Source of the DNA: Roseibaca calidilacus
Lineage (GTDB): Bacteria; Pseudomonadota; Alphaproteobacteria; Rhodobacterales; Rhodobacteraceae
Assembly: GCF_001517585.1 (NCBI RefSeq)
Contig: NZ_FBYC01000004.1
Span: 682,001 to 746,000 of the forward strand
Direction of reading: 5' to 3'
DNA: 64,000 nucleotides
The notes below the pieces were generated by a model. That model searched no databases. It was not told the DNA's origin and was given only the letters and a program-made list of their open reading frames with translations. Shown piece after piece: positions 7,607 to 17,433 of this stretch; the stretch's first letter is position 1; each line of letters begins with the position of its first letter. Both the position numbers and the translations under genes were made by a program.

Positions 7607-9191
7607 TGACGTTGATCCCAAAGCGGGCGGCGAAGTCAGCTACGACACGGCCGCCGATACGCCCGTAGAAGTGCTGGAAAGCGATCTGCCGGATGCGCCC
7701 GAAAGCGTGTCGCCCGACGGTATGGGCTGCCATGCCCCCGCCGAACAGATGGCGGCGCAAGCCCGTGCGTCCGGCAATGGCGCGGTGCTGGACCAATTCG
7801 CCAAGGATTACCCACAAGGGCCGCATGACCGCCCCGAATCCATGTGCCCGGCCTTCGGGTCGTTGCGCGTGGGGCTGCGGATGCGCCGTGTGGCGACGGT
7901 GCTAAGCGGCTCTGCCTGCTGTGTCTATGGGCTGACCTTCGTGTCGCATTTCTACGGCGCGCGGCGGTCGGTGGGCTATGTGCCCTTCAACTCGGAAACG
8001 CTGGTCACGGGCAAGCTGTTCGAGGATATCCGCGATAGCGTGCACGAAATGGCCGATCCCGACCGCTATGACGCAATCGTGGTGACGAACCTGTGCGTGC
8101 CCACCGCCAGCGGCGTGCCGCTGCGGCTGTTGCCCAAGGAAATCAACGGGGTGAGGATTATCGGCATTGACGTGCCGGGATTTGGCATTCCCACCCATGC
8201 CGAAGCCAAGGACGTGTTGGCCGGTGCCATGCTGAACTATGCGCGGCAAGAAGTGGCCGCGGGCCCTGTGCCTGCGCCGAAAGCAGGCCGTTCTGACCGT
8301 CCGACCGTGACGCTGCTGGGAGAGATGTTCCCCGCCGACCCGATGATGATCGGGGCAATGCTGGCCCCGATGGGCTTGGCGGCTGGCCCGGTTGTGCCCA
8401 CCCGCGAGTGGCGCGAGTTATATGCCGCGCTTGATTGCGGCGCGGTGGCCGCGATCCATCCGTTCTATTCGGCGGCGGTGCGCGAGTTTGAAGCGGCGGG
8501 CCGCCCCGTGGTGGGGTCTGCCCCCGTAGGGGTGGATGGCACGCATGACTGGCTGGCCGCGATTGGTGACGCGATGGGCGTGAACCCCGCGCAGGTCGCC
8601 GCCGCGCAAAACGCCTTCATCCCCGCGATCAAGGGCGCGCTGGCCGCGAACCCGATCAAGGGGCGGATCACGCTGTCGGGCTATGAAGGGTCTGAATTGA
8701 TCGTCGCACGTCTGCTGATCGAAAGCGGCGCGGATGTGGCCTATGTGGGCACGGCTTGCGCCGCGTCACGGTGGAGCCAAGCTGACCGCGACTGGCTGGA
8801 AGCGCGCGGTGTTGCCGTGAAGTTCCGCGCGTCACTGGCTGATGATCTGGCCGCATGCGATGGTCTGGACCCCGATTTGGTTATCGGCACCACGCCCGTG
8901 GTGCAGCATGCCAAGCAAAAGGGCACGCCGTCTCTGTATTTCACCAACCTGATTTCCGCGCGCCCCCTGATGGGGCCTGCCGGGGCCGGGTCCTTGGGCG
9001 AGGTGGTCAATGCCGCCATCGCGGGCAAGGCGCGCATGGACAAGATGCGCGACTTTTTCGAGGGCGTGGGCGAAGGCGATACGGCAGGCATCTGGGAAGG
9101 CTCGCCGAACCTGCGCCCAGATTTCCGCGCGGCACACCAGAAGAAGCTGGACAAAGCTGCGCGCGTTGCCAAAGCGCAGGAGATGATCTGA
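7599..9191 (+). CDS. bchY: Chlorophyllide a reductase subunit Y
   Basis: One of the two catalytic NifD/NifK-like subunits of chlorophyllide a oxidoreductase. The protein has about 530 residues with cluster-ligand cysteines in the contexts [17 protein letters not shown] and [17 protein letters not shown] 7599, or ATG 7593 two codons earlier, is the likely start. Both lie inside the end of bchX, giving tight translational coupling. The TGA stop overlaps the bchZ ATG by one base. Confidence 0.95.
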   Translation: MRDDVDPKAGGEVSYDTAADTPVEVLESDLPDAPESVSPDGMGCHAPAEQMAAQARASGNGAVLDQFAKDYPQGPHDRPESMCPAFGSLRVGLRMRRVATVLSGSACCVYGLTFVSHFYGARRSVGYVPFNSETLVTGKLFEDIRDSVHEMADPDRYDAIVVTNLCVPTASGVPLRLLPKEINGVRIIGIDVPGFGIPTHAEAKDVLAGAMLNYARQEVAAGPVPAPKAGRSDRPTVTLLGEMFPADPMMIGAMLAPMGLAAGPVVPTREWRELYAALDCGAVAAIHPFYSAAVREFEAAGRPVVGSAPVGVDGTHDWLAAIGDAMGVNPAQVAAAQNAFIPAIKGALAANPIKGRITLSGYEGSELIVARLLIESGADVAYVGTACAASRWSQADRDWLEARGVAVKFRASLADDLAACDGLDPDLVIGTTPVVQHAKQKGTPSLYFTNLISARPLMGPAGAGSLGEVVNAAIAGKARMDKMRDFFEGVGEGDTAGIWEGSPNLRPDFRAAHQKKLDKAARVAKAQEMI

Positions 9192-10651
9192 TGCTTGTTC
9201 AAGATCACGACAGGGCAGGCGGATACTGGGGCGCGATCTACGCGTTCTGCGCCGTCAAAGGCTTGCAGGTGGTAATCGACGGCCCGGTGGGCTGCGAGAA
9301 CCTGCCGGTGACATCGGTATTGCACTATACCGATGCGCTGCCGCCGCATGAATTGCCCATTGTCGTCACGGGCCTCGGCGAGGAGGAGTTGGGTCGGGAC
9401 GGAACCGAAGGCGCCATGAAACGCGCTTGGAAAACGCTCGACCCCGCTTTGCCCGCCGTGGTGGTCACCGGCTCGATTGCCGAGATGATCGGCGGCGGTG
9501 TGACCCCGCAAGGCACGAATATTCAACGCTTTTTGCCGCGCACCATCGACGAGGACCAGTGGGAAGCCGCTGACCGTGCCATGACGTGGATTTTCACCGA
9601 ATTCGGCATGACCAAGGGCCGGATGCCGCCAGAGAAGAAGCGCGACGAGGGCGCGCGCCCGCGCGTGAACATTCTTGGGCCGATGTATGGCACCTTCAAC
9701 ATGCCGTCCGATCTGGCCGAAATCCGCCGCCTTGTCGAAGGCATCGGGGCAGAGGTGAACATGGTCATGCCGCTGGGCGCGCATCTGGCCGAGATGCGCA
9801 ACCTTGTGAATGCGGACGTGAATATCTGCATGTATCGCGAATTCGGGCGTGGCCTGTGCGAAGTGCTGGGCAAGCCCTATCTGCAAGCGCCCATCGGCAT
9901 GGACAGCACGACGAAATTCCTGCGCCGCCTTGGAGAGCTTCTGGGGCTGGACCCCGAACCCTTCATCACCCGCGAGAAGCATTCAACCCTGAAACCGATG
10001 TGGGATCTGTGGCGCTCGGTCACGCAGGATTTCTACGCGACGGCCAGTTTTGCCGTGGTCGCGAATGAAACCTACGCACGCGGCTTGCGCAATTATCTGG
10101 AAAATGATCTGGGCATGCCCTGCGCTTTTGCCGTGGCCCGCACACGCGGCAAGAAAACCGACAATGACCGCGTGCGCGCCATGATGGGCGAAAAGCGGCC
10201 GCTGATCGTGTTCGGGTCGATCAACGAAAAAATGTATCTGGCCGAATTGAAGGCTGGACATGGGCCGGCACCTGCGTTCATCCCCGCAAGCTTTCCGGGC
10301 GCGGCGATCCGCCGTCATACCGGCACGCCGATGATGGGCTATGCCGGTGCCACCTATGTGCTGCAAGAGGTCTGCAACGGGCTGTTCGATGCGCTGTTCC
10401 ACATTCTGCCCCTTGGCAGCCAGATGGACGCGCATGACGCCACCCCCGCAGAGCTGAAGCGCGACCTGCCGTGGTCCGCCGAAGCCAAAGCCGAGCTGGA
10501 CCGCATTGTCGCCCAGCACCCCATTCTGACCCGTATCTCTGCCGCGCGCACCATGCGCGACGCGGTCGAGAAAGCCGCGCTGGCGCAAGGCGCGGACGAG
10601 GTCGACACCGCATTGGTGCGGGGTATCGCCCCCGCACCGGCCAGCACCTGA
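9191..10651 (+). CDS. bchZ: Chlorophyllide a reductase subunit Z
   Basis: The second NifD/NifK-like subunit of chlorophyllide a oxidoreductase, partner of BchY and electron acceptor from BchX. The 486-residue protein begins [19 protein letters not shown] and has the conserved [21 protein letters not shown] with its cluster-ligand cysteine. A C-terminal PCP_red-like region follows ([15 protein letters not shown] and [17 protein letters not shown]). Start ATG 9191 shares a base with the bchY stop. pufQ follows after 18 bp. Confidence 0.95.
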   Translation: MLVQDHDRAGGYWGAIYAFCAVKGLQVVIDGPVGCENLPVTSVLHYTDALPPHELPIVVTGLGEEELGRDGTEGAMKRAWKTLDPALPAVVVTGSIAEMIGGGVTPQGTNIQRFLPRTIDEDQWEAADRAMTWIFTEFGMTKGRMPPEKKRDEGARPRVNILGPMYGTFNMPSDLAEIRRLVEGIGAEVNMVMPLGAHLAEMRNLVNADVNICMYREFGRGLCEVLGKPYLQAPIGMDSTTKFLRRLGELLGLDPEPFITREKHSTLKPMWDLWRSVTQDFYATASFAVVANETYARGLRNYLENDLGMPCAFAVARTRGKKTDNDRVRAMMGEKRPLIVFGSINEKMYLAELKAGHGPAPAFIPASFPGAAIRRHTGTPMMGYAGATYVLQEVCNGLFDALFHILPLGSQMDAHDATPAELKRDLPWSAEAKAELDRIVAQHPILTRISAARTMRDAVEKAALAQGADEVDTALVRGIAPAPAST

Positions 10652-10669
10652 TAGCAGGAGGAACCAACC

Positions 10670-10894
10670 ATGGCTGACTACACCGTGAATACCCCCAAGG
10701 CGTATCACCAACCGCGCGATGGCGGCTGGGAATACAGCTTCTATTTCGCCACCGTTTTCGCGCTGGCGCTGGTTGTGGGTTTGCTGACCTGGTCGTGGCG
10801 CATCGTCACCACGGGCCGCTTGCCGCGCCTTGGGCCGTTGGGCCGCGCGCTGGCAGATGCCCGCGCGATCGCGCCGATCATCTACCGCAGCTAA
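10670..10894 (+). CDS. pufQ: PufQ, bacteriochlorophyll-flux protein of the puf operon
   Basis: A small integral membrane protein (74 residues) that in Rhodobacter promotes bacteriochlorophyll formation and links the bch genes to the puf genes. It has one predicted membrane helix (SFYFATVFALALVVGLLTWS) followed by a basic cytoplasmic tail, RIVTTGRLPRLGPLGRA. It follows bchZ after an AGGAGG ribosome-binding site. The identification rests on position plus the typical length and tail. Confidence 0.9.
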   Translation: MADYTVNTPKAYHQPRDGGWEYSFYFATVFALALVVGLLTWSWRIVTTGRLPRLGPLGRALADARAIAPIIYRS

Positions 10895-10934
10895 GGCGCT
10901 GCCGAACACGAAATTCCTGCGGGTTTGCGCCCGT

Positions 10935-10965
10935 GGGTAGGGTAGGGGGCAACCCCCGCCAACCC
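10935..10965 (+). other. RNA hairpin between pufQ and pufB
   Basis: A GGGGG-CAA-CCCCC stem at 10945-10957 can be extended with GGGT (10935 onward) pairing to the downstream ACCC. In Rhodobacter, processing upstream of pufB and hairpins between puf genes set the excess of LH1 over reaction-centre mRNA. A stabilising or processing role here is inferred. Confidence 0.5.
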
Positions 10966-11009
10966 GACCGCAGGGTGTGCGGAGCCAGTCTTATGATCCG
11001 GAGGATACT

Positions 11010-11159
11010 ATGGCTGAAAATACTGATCTGTCGTTTACAGGTCTCACCGACGAGCAGGCCCAGGAACTGCACTCGGTCTATATGAGCGGGCTTTGGCTGT
11101 TTTCGGCCGTTGCCATCGTGGCTCATTTGGCCGTGTTCATCTGGCGCCCGTGGTTCTGA
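11010..11159 (+). CDS. pufB: Light-harvesting complex 1 beta subunit
   Basis: The 49-residue antenna polypeptide spans the membrane once and binds bacteriochlorophyll a through the histidine in the context [14 protein letters not shown]. The N-terminus has the family pattern [19 protein letters not shown] 11010 follows GGAGGA; an in-frame ATG at 10977 further upstream is unlikely because it would add non-family residues. pufA follows after 13 bp. Together they make the LH1 ring around the reaction centre. Confidence 0.97.
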   Translation: MAENTDLSFTGLTDEQAQELHSVYMSGLWLFSAVAIVAHLAVFIWRPWF

Positions 11160-11172
11160 GGAGGATTGAGAA

Positions 11173-11346
11173 ATGAGCAAGTTTTACAAAATCTGGCTGA
11201 TCTTCGATCCGCGCCGCGTGTTCGTGGCACAGGGCGTGTTCCTGTTCCTTCTGGCTGCGATGATCCATCTCGTGCTGCTGTCGAACCCGTCCTACAACTG
11301 GTTCACGATTGCTGCCGAGAAATACGAGCGCGTTGTCGCCGAATAA
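11173..11346 (+). CDS. pufA: Light-harvesting complex 1 alpha subunit
   Basis: A 57-residue antenna polypeptide beginning [20 protein letters not shown], with one membrane helix and the bacteriochlorophyll-ligand histidine in [11 protein letters not shown], followed by NPSYNW. ATG 11173 follows GAGGATTGAG. It is the partner of pufB. The next gene, pufL, begins 100 bp later after a stable hairpin, as in other purple bacteria. Confidence 0.97.
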   Translation: MSKFYKIWLIFDPRRVFVAQGVFLFLLAAMIHLVLLSNPSYNWFTIAAEKYERVVAE

Positions 11347-11356
11347 GCATAGCGCT

Positions 11357-11387
11357 GCGGGCATGGGCGCCGAGCGCCTTTGCCCGT
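11357..11387 (+). other. Intercistronic hairpin pufA-pufL
   Basis: A stem of GCGGGCA (11357-11363) with TGCCCGT (11381-11387) encloses GGCGC-CGA-GCGCC. Hairpins at this position in Rhodobacter protect the 3' end of the pufBA segment from decay and raise the LH1 to reaction-centre ratio. The position is the same here, so that role is inferred. Confidence 0.65.
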
Positions 11388-11446
11388 GGCCAACTTCACC
11401 ATTCATTGACGGCCTTGACGGCCGCCGCACCTTAGCGGAGGGAAGC

Positions 11447-12295
11447 ATGGCGCTGCTGAGCTTCGAGCGCAAATACCGTGTGCCGGGTGGCACATTGGTC
11501 GGCGGAAACCTGTTCGACTTTTGGGTCGGGCCGTTTTACGTCGGTTTTTTCGGGGTAACGACCGTGTTCTTCGCGGTTCTCGGAACGCTCTTGATCTTTT
11601 GGGGGGCCGTGCTGCAAGGCACCTGGAACCCCTGGCTTATTTCAATCAATCCCCCACCCCTGTCCTATGGGTTGGGTCCGGCACCGCTGCTTGAAGGCGG
11701 GCTATGGCAGGTTGTGACCATCTGCGCGATCGGGGCCTTCGTGTCTTGGATGATGCGCGAGGTCGAGATCTGCCGCAAACTGGGCATGGGCTATCATGTG
11801 CCTTTCGCCTTTGGCGTGGCGATCTTTGCCTATATCACGCTGGTTGTCATTCGCCCCGTGCTGATGGGCGCCTGGGGGCACGCGTTCCCCTATGGTATCT
11901 GGACCCATCTCGATTGGGTGTCGAATGTCGGCTATACCTATGGCAACTTCCACTATAACCCGGCGCATATGATCGCGGTGACCTTCTTCTTCACCACGAC
12001 GCTGGCGCTGGCGCTGCATGGCGCGCTGGTTCTGTCGGCGGCGAACCCGCCCAAGGGCCAGATCATGAAAACCCCTGACCACGAAGATACGTTCTTCCGC
12101 GACCTGATCGGGTATTCGGTCGGCACGCTGGGCATTCACCGTGTCGGGCTGCTGCTGGCGCTGAATGCCGGGTTCTGGTCGGCAGTCTGTATCGTCATCT
12201 CGGGCACCATCTGGTTCGACCAGTGGGTCTATTGGTGGGATTGGTGGCTGAACCTGCCTTGGTGGACGGACATCGAAGGAGGCGTCAATGGCTGA
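11447..12295 (+). CDS. pufL: Photosynthetic reaction centre L subunit
   Basis: One of the two core membrane subunits that bind the special pair, accessory bacteriochlorophylls, bacteriopheophytin and quinones. The 282-residue protein starts [15 protein letters not shown] and has five membrane helices. It has the conserved [14 protein letters not shown] segment near the special-pair histidine and [17 protein letters not shown] 11447 follows GCGGAGGGAAGC; an earlier in-frame ATG at 11309 is not used because the family N-terminus starts at 11447. It overlaps pufM by eight bases. Confidence 0.97.
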   Translation: MALLSFERKYRVPGGTLVGGNLFDFWVGPFYVGFFGVTTVFFAVLGTLLIFWGAVLQGTWNPWLISINPPPLSYGLGPAPLLEGGLWQVVTICAIGAFVSWMMREVEICRKLGMGYHVPFAFGVAIFAYITLVVIRPVLMGAWGHAFPYGIWTHLDWVSNVGYTYGNFHYNPAHMIAVTFFFTTTLALALHGALVLSAANPPKGQIMKTPDHEDTFFRDLIGYSVGTLGIHRVGLLLALNAGFWSAVCIVISGTIWFDQWVYWWDWWLNLPWWTDIEGGVNG

Positions 12296-13211
12296 GTATC
12301 AGAACATCTTTACGCAAGTGCAGGTGCGCGCGGCCCCCGAAATGGGCATGGTTGAAGGCGTAGAGCTGGAAAACCGCACCAAATCGGCCAGCTTTTCGAC
12401 CTTGCTTGGCTGGTTCGGCAATGCGCAGCTTGGCCCCATCTACCTTGGCACGCTGGGCGTGATCTCGCTGGCGACGGGCCTGATCTGGTTCGTGATGGTG
12501 GGGATGTGGTATTGGGATCAGGCCGGATATAACCCGGCCGTGTTCCTGCGCGACCTGTTCTGGCTGTCGCTGGACCCGCCCGCGCCGGAATATGGTCTTA
12601 GCATTCCGCCGATGCGGGAAGGGGGCTATTTCCTTCTGGCATCCTTCTTCCTGCTCATCTCTGTGATGACATGGTGGGTGCGGACCTATCTGCGCGCCGA
12701 AGCCTTGGGAATGGGCAAGCATGTGGCTTGGGCGTTCGCCTCTGCCATCTGGCTGTTCCTTGTGCTGGGCCTGTTCCGTCCGCTCTTGATGGGATCATGG
12801 TCCGAAGCCGTGCCTTACGGCATCTTCACCCATCTGGACTGGACCAACCTGTTCAGCCTGCGCTACGGCAACCTGTTCTATAACCCGTTCCACGCGCTTT
12901 CGATCGTGTTCCTCTATGGCTCGGCCCTGCTGTTCGCCATGCATGGAGCAACCATTCTGGCCGTATCCCGCTTCGGCGGCGACCGCGAGCTGGAGCAGAT
13001 CGTGGACCGTGGCACGGCATCGGAACGGGCGGCCTTGTTCTGGCGCTGGACCATGGGCTTCAACGCCACGATGGAAGGTATCCACCGCTGGGCTTGGTGG
13101 TTTGCAGTTCTGACCACGCTGACCGGCGGGATCGGTATTCTGCTGACCGGCACGGTCGTGGATAACTGGGCCATCTGGGCCGAAGACCGCGGCTACCGGC
13201 CCACCTACTGA
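12288..13211 (+). CDS. pufM: Photosynthetic reaction centre M subunit
   Basis: The second core subunit of the reaction centre (307 residues). It begins [15 protein letters not shown] and has five membrane helices. Conserved elements are [39 protein letters not shown] for the special pair and iron site, and [14 protein letters not shown] near the quinone site. ATG 12288 lies inside the end of pufL, preceded by GAAGGAGG. The length equals that of the Rhodobacter protein. pufX follows after 14 bp. Confidence 0.97.
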   Translation: MAEYQNIFTQVQVRAAPEMGMVEGVELENRTKSASFSTLLGWFGNAQLGPIYLGTLGVISLATGLIWFVMVGMWYWDQAGYNPAVFLRDLFWLSLDPPAPEYGLSIPPMREGGYFLLASFFLLISVMTWWVRTYLRAEALGMGKHVAWAFASAIWLFLVLGLFRPLLMGSWSEAVPYGIFTHLDWTNLFSLRYGNLFYNPFHALSIVFLYGSALLFAMHGATILAVSRFGGDRELEQIVDRGTASERAALFWRWTMGFNATMEGIHRWAWWFAVLTTLTGGIGILLTGTVVDNWAIWAEDRGYRPTY

Positions 13212-13225
13212 TCGAGGAGGTCAAC

Positions 13226-13456
13226 ATGGCACAGCATGACTACATCAACGAGACGCCCGGCCAACGGCTGCGCAACTGGATCTTGTCGGAAATGCTGCGG
13301 GGCGCAGGCTATGCCGCCGCGGTGCTTCTGGGGATCGGTGCCATCATCGGGCTGATCTGGGTCGTCGGGCAGTTCCTGCCCGAAGACAGCAAGAACGCGC
13401 CGCCGCCCATGCCCTATAGTGCATTGGAAGCGCCGGTTGCGACTGCCACGGCCTAA
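13226..13456 (+). CDS. pufX: PufX, reaction centre-LH1 quinone-channel protein
   Basis: A single-span protein that opens the LH1 ring for quinone exchange and, in some species, dimerises the core complex. The 76-residue product has a hydrophilic N-terminus, then LRNWILSEMLRGAGYAAAVLLG with a small-residue GAG motif in the helix. The periplasmic tail FLPEDSKNAPPPMPYSALEA resembles the processed C-terminus of other PufX proteins. It lies at the end of pufLM as in the Rhodobacter/Rhodobaca group; most other purple bacteria have pufC or nothing here. PufX sequences diverge fast, so position weighs heavily. Confidence 0.9.
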   Translation: MAQHDYINETPGQRLRNWILSEMLRGAGYAAAVLLGIGAIIGLIWVVGQFLPEDSKNAPPPMPYSALEAPVATATA

Positions 13457-13476
13457 CGCCGGTCGGTCAAAGAATT

Positions 13477-13506
13477 GGGGCAGGGCGGTCACGCCCGGCC
13501 TGCCCC
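13477..13506 (+). terminator. Strong hairpin after pufX
   Basis: GGGGCAGG (13477-13484) pairs with CCTGCCCC (13499-13506) around a GC-rich inner stem. No U-run follows, so it is more likely an mRNA 3'-end stabiliser for the puf transcript than the main termination point. Confidence 0.6.
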
Positions 13507-13586
13507 CCAAAGGGTTCGAACCATTAGCCGGTTCGAACACGGGCCGTGACGCCCGGTTCCCTTTCCTGTTGGCGACAGGAAACTGG

Positions 13587-13620
13587 TGCCGTGCGGGCCA
13601 AGCCCCACGGCATCTTTTTT
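13587..13620 (+). terminator. Rho-independent terminator between puf operon and dxs
   Basis: TGCCGTG (13587-13593) pairs with CACGGCA (13606-13612), with more GC pairs inside, and is followed by six T at 13615-13620. This is a textbook intrinsic terminator. It sits only 33 bp before the dxs ATG, leaving little room for a separate downstream promoter. Partial read-through or attenuation may set dxs expression. Confidence 0.8.
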
Positions 13621-13653
13621 CATATAACCCCGCCGCATCGAAAGGGAACCCCC

Positions 13654-15576
13654 ATGGACCAAAGCCGCACCCCGCATCTGGACCGTGTCGCAGGCCCCGC
13701 CGATATGCGCGATTTCGACCTGTCTGAACTGACCGCGCTGGCCGATGAATTGCGGCAGGAAACCATTGAAACCGTTAGTCGCACCGGCGGGCACCTTGGG
13801 TCATCGCTTGGCGTGGTGGAACTGACCGTGGCCTTGCACGCCGTTTTCCGCACCCCGTTTGACAAGCTGATCTGGGACGTTGCCCACCAATGTTACCCGC
13901 ATAAAATCCTGACCGGCCGCCGCCACCTTATGCACACGCTGCGGCAGGAAGGCGGGCTGTCCGGTTTCACCAAGCGCTCTGAGTCCGCGTTCGACCCGTT
14001 CGGGGCGGCGCATAGTTCTACCAGCATTTCGGCGGCCCTTGGCTTTACCATTGGCCGCGATATGGGCCAGCCCACGGGCGATGCGATTGCGGTGATCGGC
14101 GACGGCTCCATCACCGCAGGCATGGCCTATGAGGCGTTGAATAACGCAGGCGCCGAAGGGCGGCGGATGTTCGTCATTCTCAACGATAACGACATGTCCA
14201 TTGCCCCGCCCGTGGGCGCGATGAACAGCTACCTCAATCGCCTGAACGCGCCCCATGCATCGCTGTCCGAAGTGGCCCAGGGCTTCATGTCGGCGCTGCC
14301 GCAGTCTTTGCGCGAACAGGCCTTGGCCGCGCGCGCCCGCGCCTGCGGCGGCCCGCCCGATGCCACGATGTTCGAGCATCTGGGCTTTACCTATATCGGC
14401 CCCATTGACGGCCATTCCATGCCCGACCTGATGGCCACGCTGCGCATGGCGCGCGACCGGGCCGAAGGGCCGGTGCTGATCCATGTGCGCACGGTCAAGG
14501 GCAAGGGCTATGCCCCTGCCGAGGCGTCGGGCTGTTGCTATCATGGTGTGTCGAAATTCGACGTGGCGACCGGTGCGCAAGCCAAATCCAAGCCCAATGC
14601 GCCCAGCTACACGGGCGTTTTCGGGCGCGCTCTGACCGATGCGGCAGCGCGCGACCCCAATATCGTGGCCGTCACGGCCGCCATGCCCGGCGGCACGGGG
14701 CTGGACATCATGCAACAGCGCTTCCCGCGCCGGGTGTTCGATGTGGGCATTGCCGAACAACACGCCGTCACCTTCGCGGCTGGCATGGCGGCAAGCGGGC
14801 TGAAACCTTTCTGCGCGATTTATTCCACCTTCCTGCAACGCGGCTACGATCAGGTCGTGCATGACGTGGCGCTGCAAGGCCTGCCCGTGCGCTTCGCCAT
14901 AGACCGCGCCGGGCTGGTGGGCGCGGATGGCGCGACCCATGCGGGCGCGTTCGATGTCGGCTTCATGACCAACCTGCCGGGCATGGTGGTGATGGCCGCA
15001 GGGGATGAGGCGGAACTGGTGCACATGACCGAGACCGCCGTCGCCTATGATGACGGCCCCATCGCGCTGCGCTACCCGCGCGGCAATGGTGTGGGCGCGA
15101 CCATGCCCGAGCGCGGTCAGGTGCTGGAAATCGGCAAGGGCCGCATCGTGGCAGAGGGCGAGCATGTCGCCTTCCTGTCCTTCGGCGCGCATCTGGCCGA
15201 AGTGCTGCTGGCCGCCGAGGCGCTGGCCGCGCGCGGCATTACCTGCACCATTGCCGATGCCCGCTTTGCAAAACCGCTGGACCATGCGCTGATTGACCAA
15301 CTTATACGCCATCACGCAGCGGTCGTGACGGTCGAACAGGGCGCGCAAGGCGGCTTTGGTGCCCATGTTCTGCACTACCTTGCCAATTCCGGGCAGTTGC
15401 AATCGGGTGCCGCCTTGCGCTGCATGACGCTGGTTGACAGATTTATCGAACAGGCCAGCCCCGAAGTGATGTATGCTAATGCCGGGTTAAGTGCGCGCGA
15501 CATTGCCGCCACGGCTTTGCAGGCCATGGGGCTAGAGGCATTTCCGGCAGGAAAGACGCAGCCGCTGCGTGCCTGA
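13654..15576 (+). CDS. dxs: 1-deoxy-D-xylulose-5-phosphate synthase
   Basis: A thiamine-diphosphate enzyme that condenses pyruvate and glyceraldehyde-3-phosphate, the first and rate-limiting step of the MEP isoprenoid pathway that feeds carotenoid and phytol synthesis. The protein has 640 residues. It has the N-terminal [18 protein letters not shown], the TPP/metal motif [18 protein letters not shown] near residue 150, and the transketolase pyrimidine-binding domain with [21 protein letters not shown] 13654 fits the family; an earlier frame start at 13546 runs through the terminator. Its position behind pufX is conserved in Rhodobacter. Confidence 0.95.
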   Translation: MDQSRTPHLDRVAGPADMRDFDLSELTALADELRQETIETVSRTGGHLGSSLGVVELTVALHAVFRTPFDKLIWDVAHQCYPHKILTGRRHLMHTLRQEGGLSGFTKRSESAFDPFGAAHSSTSISAALGFTIGRDMGQPTGDAIAVIGDGSITAGMAYEALNNAGAEGRRMFVILNDNDMSIAPPVGAMNSYLNRLNAPHASLSEVAQGFMSALPQSLREQALAARARACGGPPDATMFEHLGFTYIGPIDGHSMPDLMATLRMARDRAEGPVLIHVRTVKGKGYAPAEASGCCYHGVSKFDVATGAQAKSKPNAPSYTGVFGRALTDAAARDPNIVAVTAAMPGGTGLDIMQQRFPRRVFDVGIAEQHAVTFAAGMAASGLKPFCAIYSTFLQRGYDQVVHDVALQGLPVRFAIDRAGLVGADGATHAGAFDVGFMTNLPGMVVMAAGDEAELVHMTETAVAYDDGPIALRYPRGNGVGATMPERGQVLEIGKGRIVAEGEHVAFLSFGAHLAEVLLAAEALAARGITCTIADARFAKPLDHALIDQLIRHHAAVVTVEQGAQGGFGAHVLHYLANSGQLQSGAALRCMTLVDRFIEQASPEVMYANAGLSARDIAATALQAMGLEAFPAGKTQPLRA

Positions 15577-15612
15577 CCTGAACGAGAAAACGACAGGAAG
15601 GGATTGGATTAC

Positions 15613-16266
15613 ATGGCACATTCGGAATTCAAGAACGCCCCGCCGCTTTATGGCTGGGCCATTGCGGTTGCGGCTGGCGCGCTGATGTTCGGCGTCTCGC
15701 TTGTGGCGCTGGATCTGGGCGCAATAGCCGCCGTTGCGGTCGGGGCCGTTGTGGCGCTGATCGTGGGGGTGATTTTCACGCTGGCGGAAAGCGCGCCCAA
15801 AGGGGCGGCATCGGCACCTGCAACCCCGGTTGCGGCCCCCGCGCCCGAACCCGCCGCCCCGGCACCGGTGGCAGAGCGCGTGGCCACACCGGCTGCGCAA
15901 CCCGCCGCGCCGGTTGCAGACGCCAGCGACACGCCCGCCGCTGCCGCGCCCGAAGCCTCTCCGGCGCCCGAACCGGAACCCGAACCCGCACCTGCCGCAG
16001 AGGTCGCGCCCGAACAGCCCAAGGGCCTTGACGCCCCCATCGGGGCCAAGGACGACCTGAAACGCATCAGCGGTGTCGGTCCTGTGCTGGAAGGCAAGCT
16101 GAACGCGCTGGGCTTTTTCCATTTCTGGCAGATCGCGCGCTGGACACGGGCAGAGGTCGATTGGGTTGATGGTTATCTCAGCTTCAAGGGCCGGATCGAC
16201 CGCGACAACTGGATTTCGCAGGCTGCGAAACTGGCGGAAGATTCGCCCGCACGACCGCCCGCCTAA
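15613..16266 (+). CDS. Membrane-anchored protein with C-terminal helix-hairpin-helix domain
   Basis: 217 residues. Two predicted membrane segments lie near residues 12-55 (YGWAIAVAAGALMFGVSLVA and AIAAVAVGAVVALIVGVIF). A long Ala/Pro/Glu-rich linker of about 90 residues follows. The C-terminal domain, DDLKRISGVGPVLEGKLNAL then a GFFHFWQIARWT helix, is of the kind also found as a tail on NuoE and ribosomal L21 of Rhodobacterales. The helix-hairpin-helix fold can bind nucleic acid, but no catalytic residues are evident, so the role is unknown. ATG 15613 is preferred over TTG 15604. It follows dxs by 36 bp and may be cotranscribed. Confidence 0.7.
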   Translation: MAHSEFKNAPPLYGWAIAVAAGALMFGVSLVALDLGAIAAVAVGAVVALIVGVIFTLAESAPKGAASAPATPVAAPAPEPAAPAPVAERVATPAAQPAAPVADASDTPAAAAPEASPAPEPEPEPAPAAEVAPEQPKGLDAPIGAKDDLKRISGVGPVLEGKLNALGFFHFWQIARWTRAEVDWVDGYLSFKGRIDRDNWISQAAKLAEDSPARPPA

Positions 16267-16329
16267 GCCTTGCTGCGCCTTTGTCGCGGGCCATATTCCG
16301 GCCCGTAACATCGCGGCAAAGGGCAAGAT

Positions 16330-17433
16330 ATGGTCAACGCACCCCCCATAACCACCGGCCGCGCGCTGGATTTGTTGCTGGCCGGTTGGCAGGCGCAAAG
16401 CGCAGGTGCGCTGACCGCAAGCTGGATGCTGCATGGCCGCCCTGGCATTGGCAAAACAGAGGTGGTGCAGACGCTGGCGGGCCGCATTGGCGCGCGGTTG
16501 TTTGACCTGCGCCTGACAACCATTGAACCGCAAGACCTGCGCGGCTTGCCGTTTTTCGACATGGACCGCCAGCGCACCATCTGGTTCCGGCCAGAGGATT
16601 TGCCCGATGACCCCGCCACCCCGTCGGTGCTGTTTCTGGATGAGCTGACCGCCGCAGCGCCCCAGTTGCAGCCCACGGTTTACGGGCTGCTGCAAGAGCG
16701 CCGCGTCGGGCCGCACCGTTTGCCCGACAGTTGTTTCGTGGTCGCGGCGGGCAACACGGTCGAGGATGGCGCGATTGCCTATGAGATGGGCAGCGCGCTG
16801 TCGGACCGCTTGGTGCATCTGAACCTTGTGGCGGAAGCAGGCGATTGGGTGCAGGGCTATGCCGTGCCGCAAGGGCTGGACCCTGCGGTCATTGCCTTTA
16901 TCCGCACGCGCCCCGACCTGCTGGACACGAATGAGGCGGCGCTGCGCCGCGGCGATATGATCGCCTGCACACCACGATCTTGGGCGCGGGTGTCGGCGCT
17001 GATGCGGGCTTTGCCGGACCGTAGCCTGCGCAACACCGCCATTGGCGGCGTGCTGGGCGAAGCGGTGGCCGCCGAATTCCTGCTGATCGCGGATGAGATC
17101 GCGGCGACGGTGCAGATTGACGACCTGCTGGCGGCCAAGCCAAAGGACCGCCCTGCGCTTTATCCCCCTTCCATGCACGGCATGACCGCGTTGATTTATG
17201 CGCTGGTGGCGCGGGCGGATGCGGGGAATATGGGCGCTTGCATAGAGATCATGGCCGAAGCGCGGTCCTTGCGCGACGCACCGTTCAACGCCATGCCCTT
17301 GGCCGAACTGGGCGCGCATGGCTTTGAGATGCTGATCCGCAAGGCGCTGGACAATGACATGGCAGAGGCATTTCTCGACTCACCCGCCTATGCCGCCTAT
17401 GCCGAGGAACGGCGCGCGGCGGGGCTGGAATGA
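16330..17433 (+). CDS. MoxR-family AAA+ ATPase
   Basis: A 367-residue ATPase with Walker A GRPGIGKTEVVQTLAG near residue 36, Walker B VLFLDELTAAAPQ, and a sensor 1 stretch, FVVAAGNTVEDGAIAYEMG. The order and spacing match MoxR/APE2220-type AAA+ proteins that act as chaperones together with VWA-domain partners. Its stop overlaps the start of the downstream VWA protein by four bases, which strongly suggests the two work as a complex. The substrate is unknown. It is unrelated in sequence to the photosynthesis genes nearby. Confidence 0.85.
   Translation: MVNAPPITTGRALDLLLAGWQAQSAGALTASWMLHGRPGIGKTEVVQTLAGRIGARLFDLRLTTIEPQDLRGLPFFDMDRQRTIWFRPEDLPDDPATPSVLFLDELTAAAPQLQPTVYGLLQERRVGPHRLPDSCFVVAAGNTVEDGAIAYEMGSALSDRLVHLNLVAEAGDWVQGYAVPQGLDPAVIAFIRTRPDLLDTNEAALRRGDMIACTPRSWARVSALMRALPDRSLRNTAIGGVLGEAVAAEFLLIADEIAATVQIDDLLAAKPKDRPALYPPSMHGMTALIYALVARADAGNMGACIEIMAEARSLRDAPFNAMPLAELGAHGFEMLIRKALDNDMAEAFLDSPAYAAYAEERRAAGLE

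Noticed and set aside
10895-11009. pufK-like small ORF between pufQ and pufB
   Set aside because: No open frame of suitable size or similarity; the interval is occupied by a hairpin and the pufB ribosome-binding site.
13507-13540. GGTTCGAACC and a second GGTTCGAAC after pufX, which look like a tRNA T-loop
   Set aside because: No cloverleaf, acceptor stem or anticodon arm can be built around them. They are probably part of the post-puf hairpin region.
13540-13653. Possible TPP riboswitch in front of dxs
   Set aside because: The conserved CUGAGA and ACCUGAU elements are absent; only an intrinsic terminator is visible.
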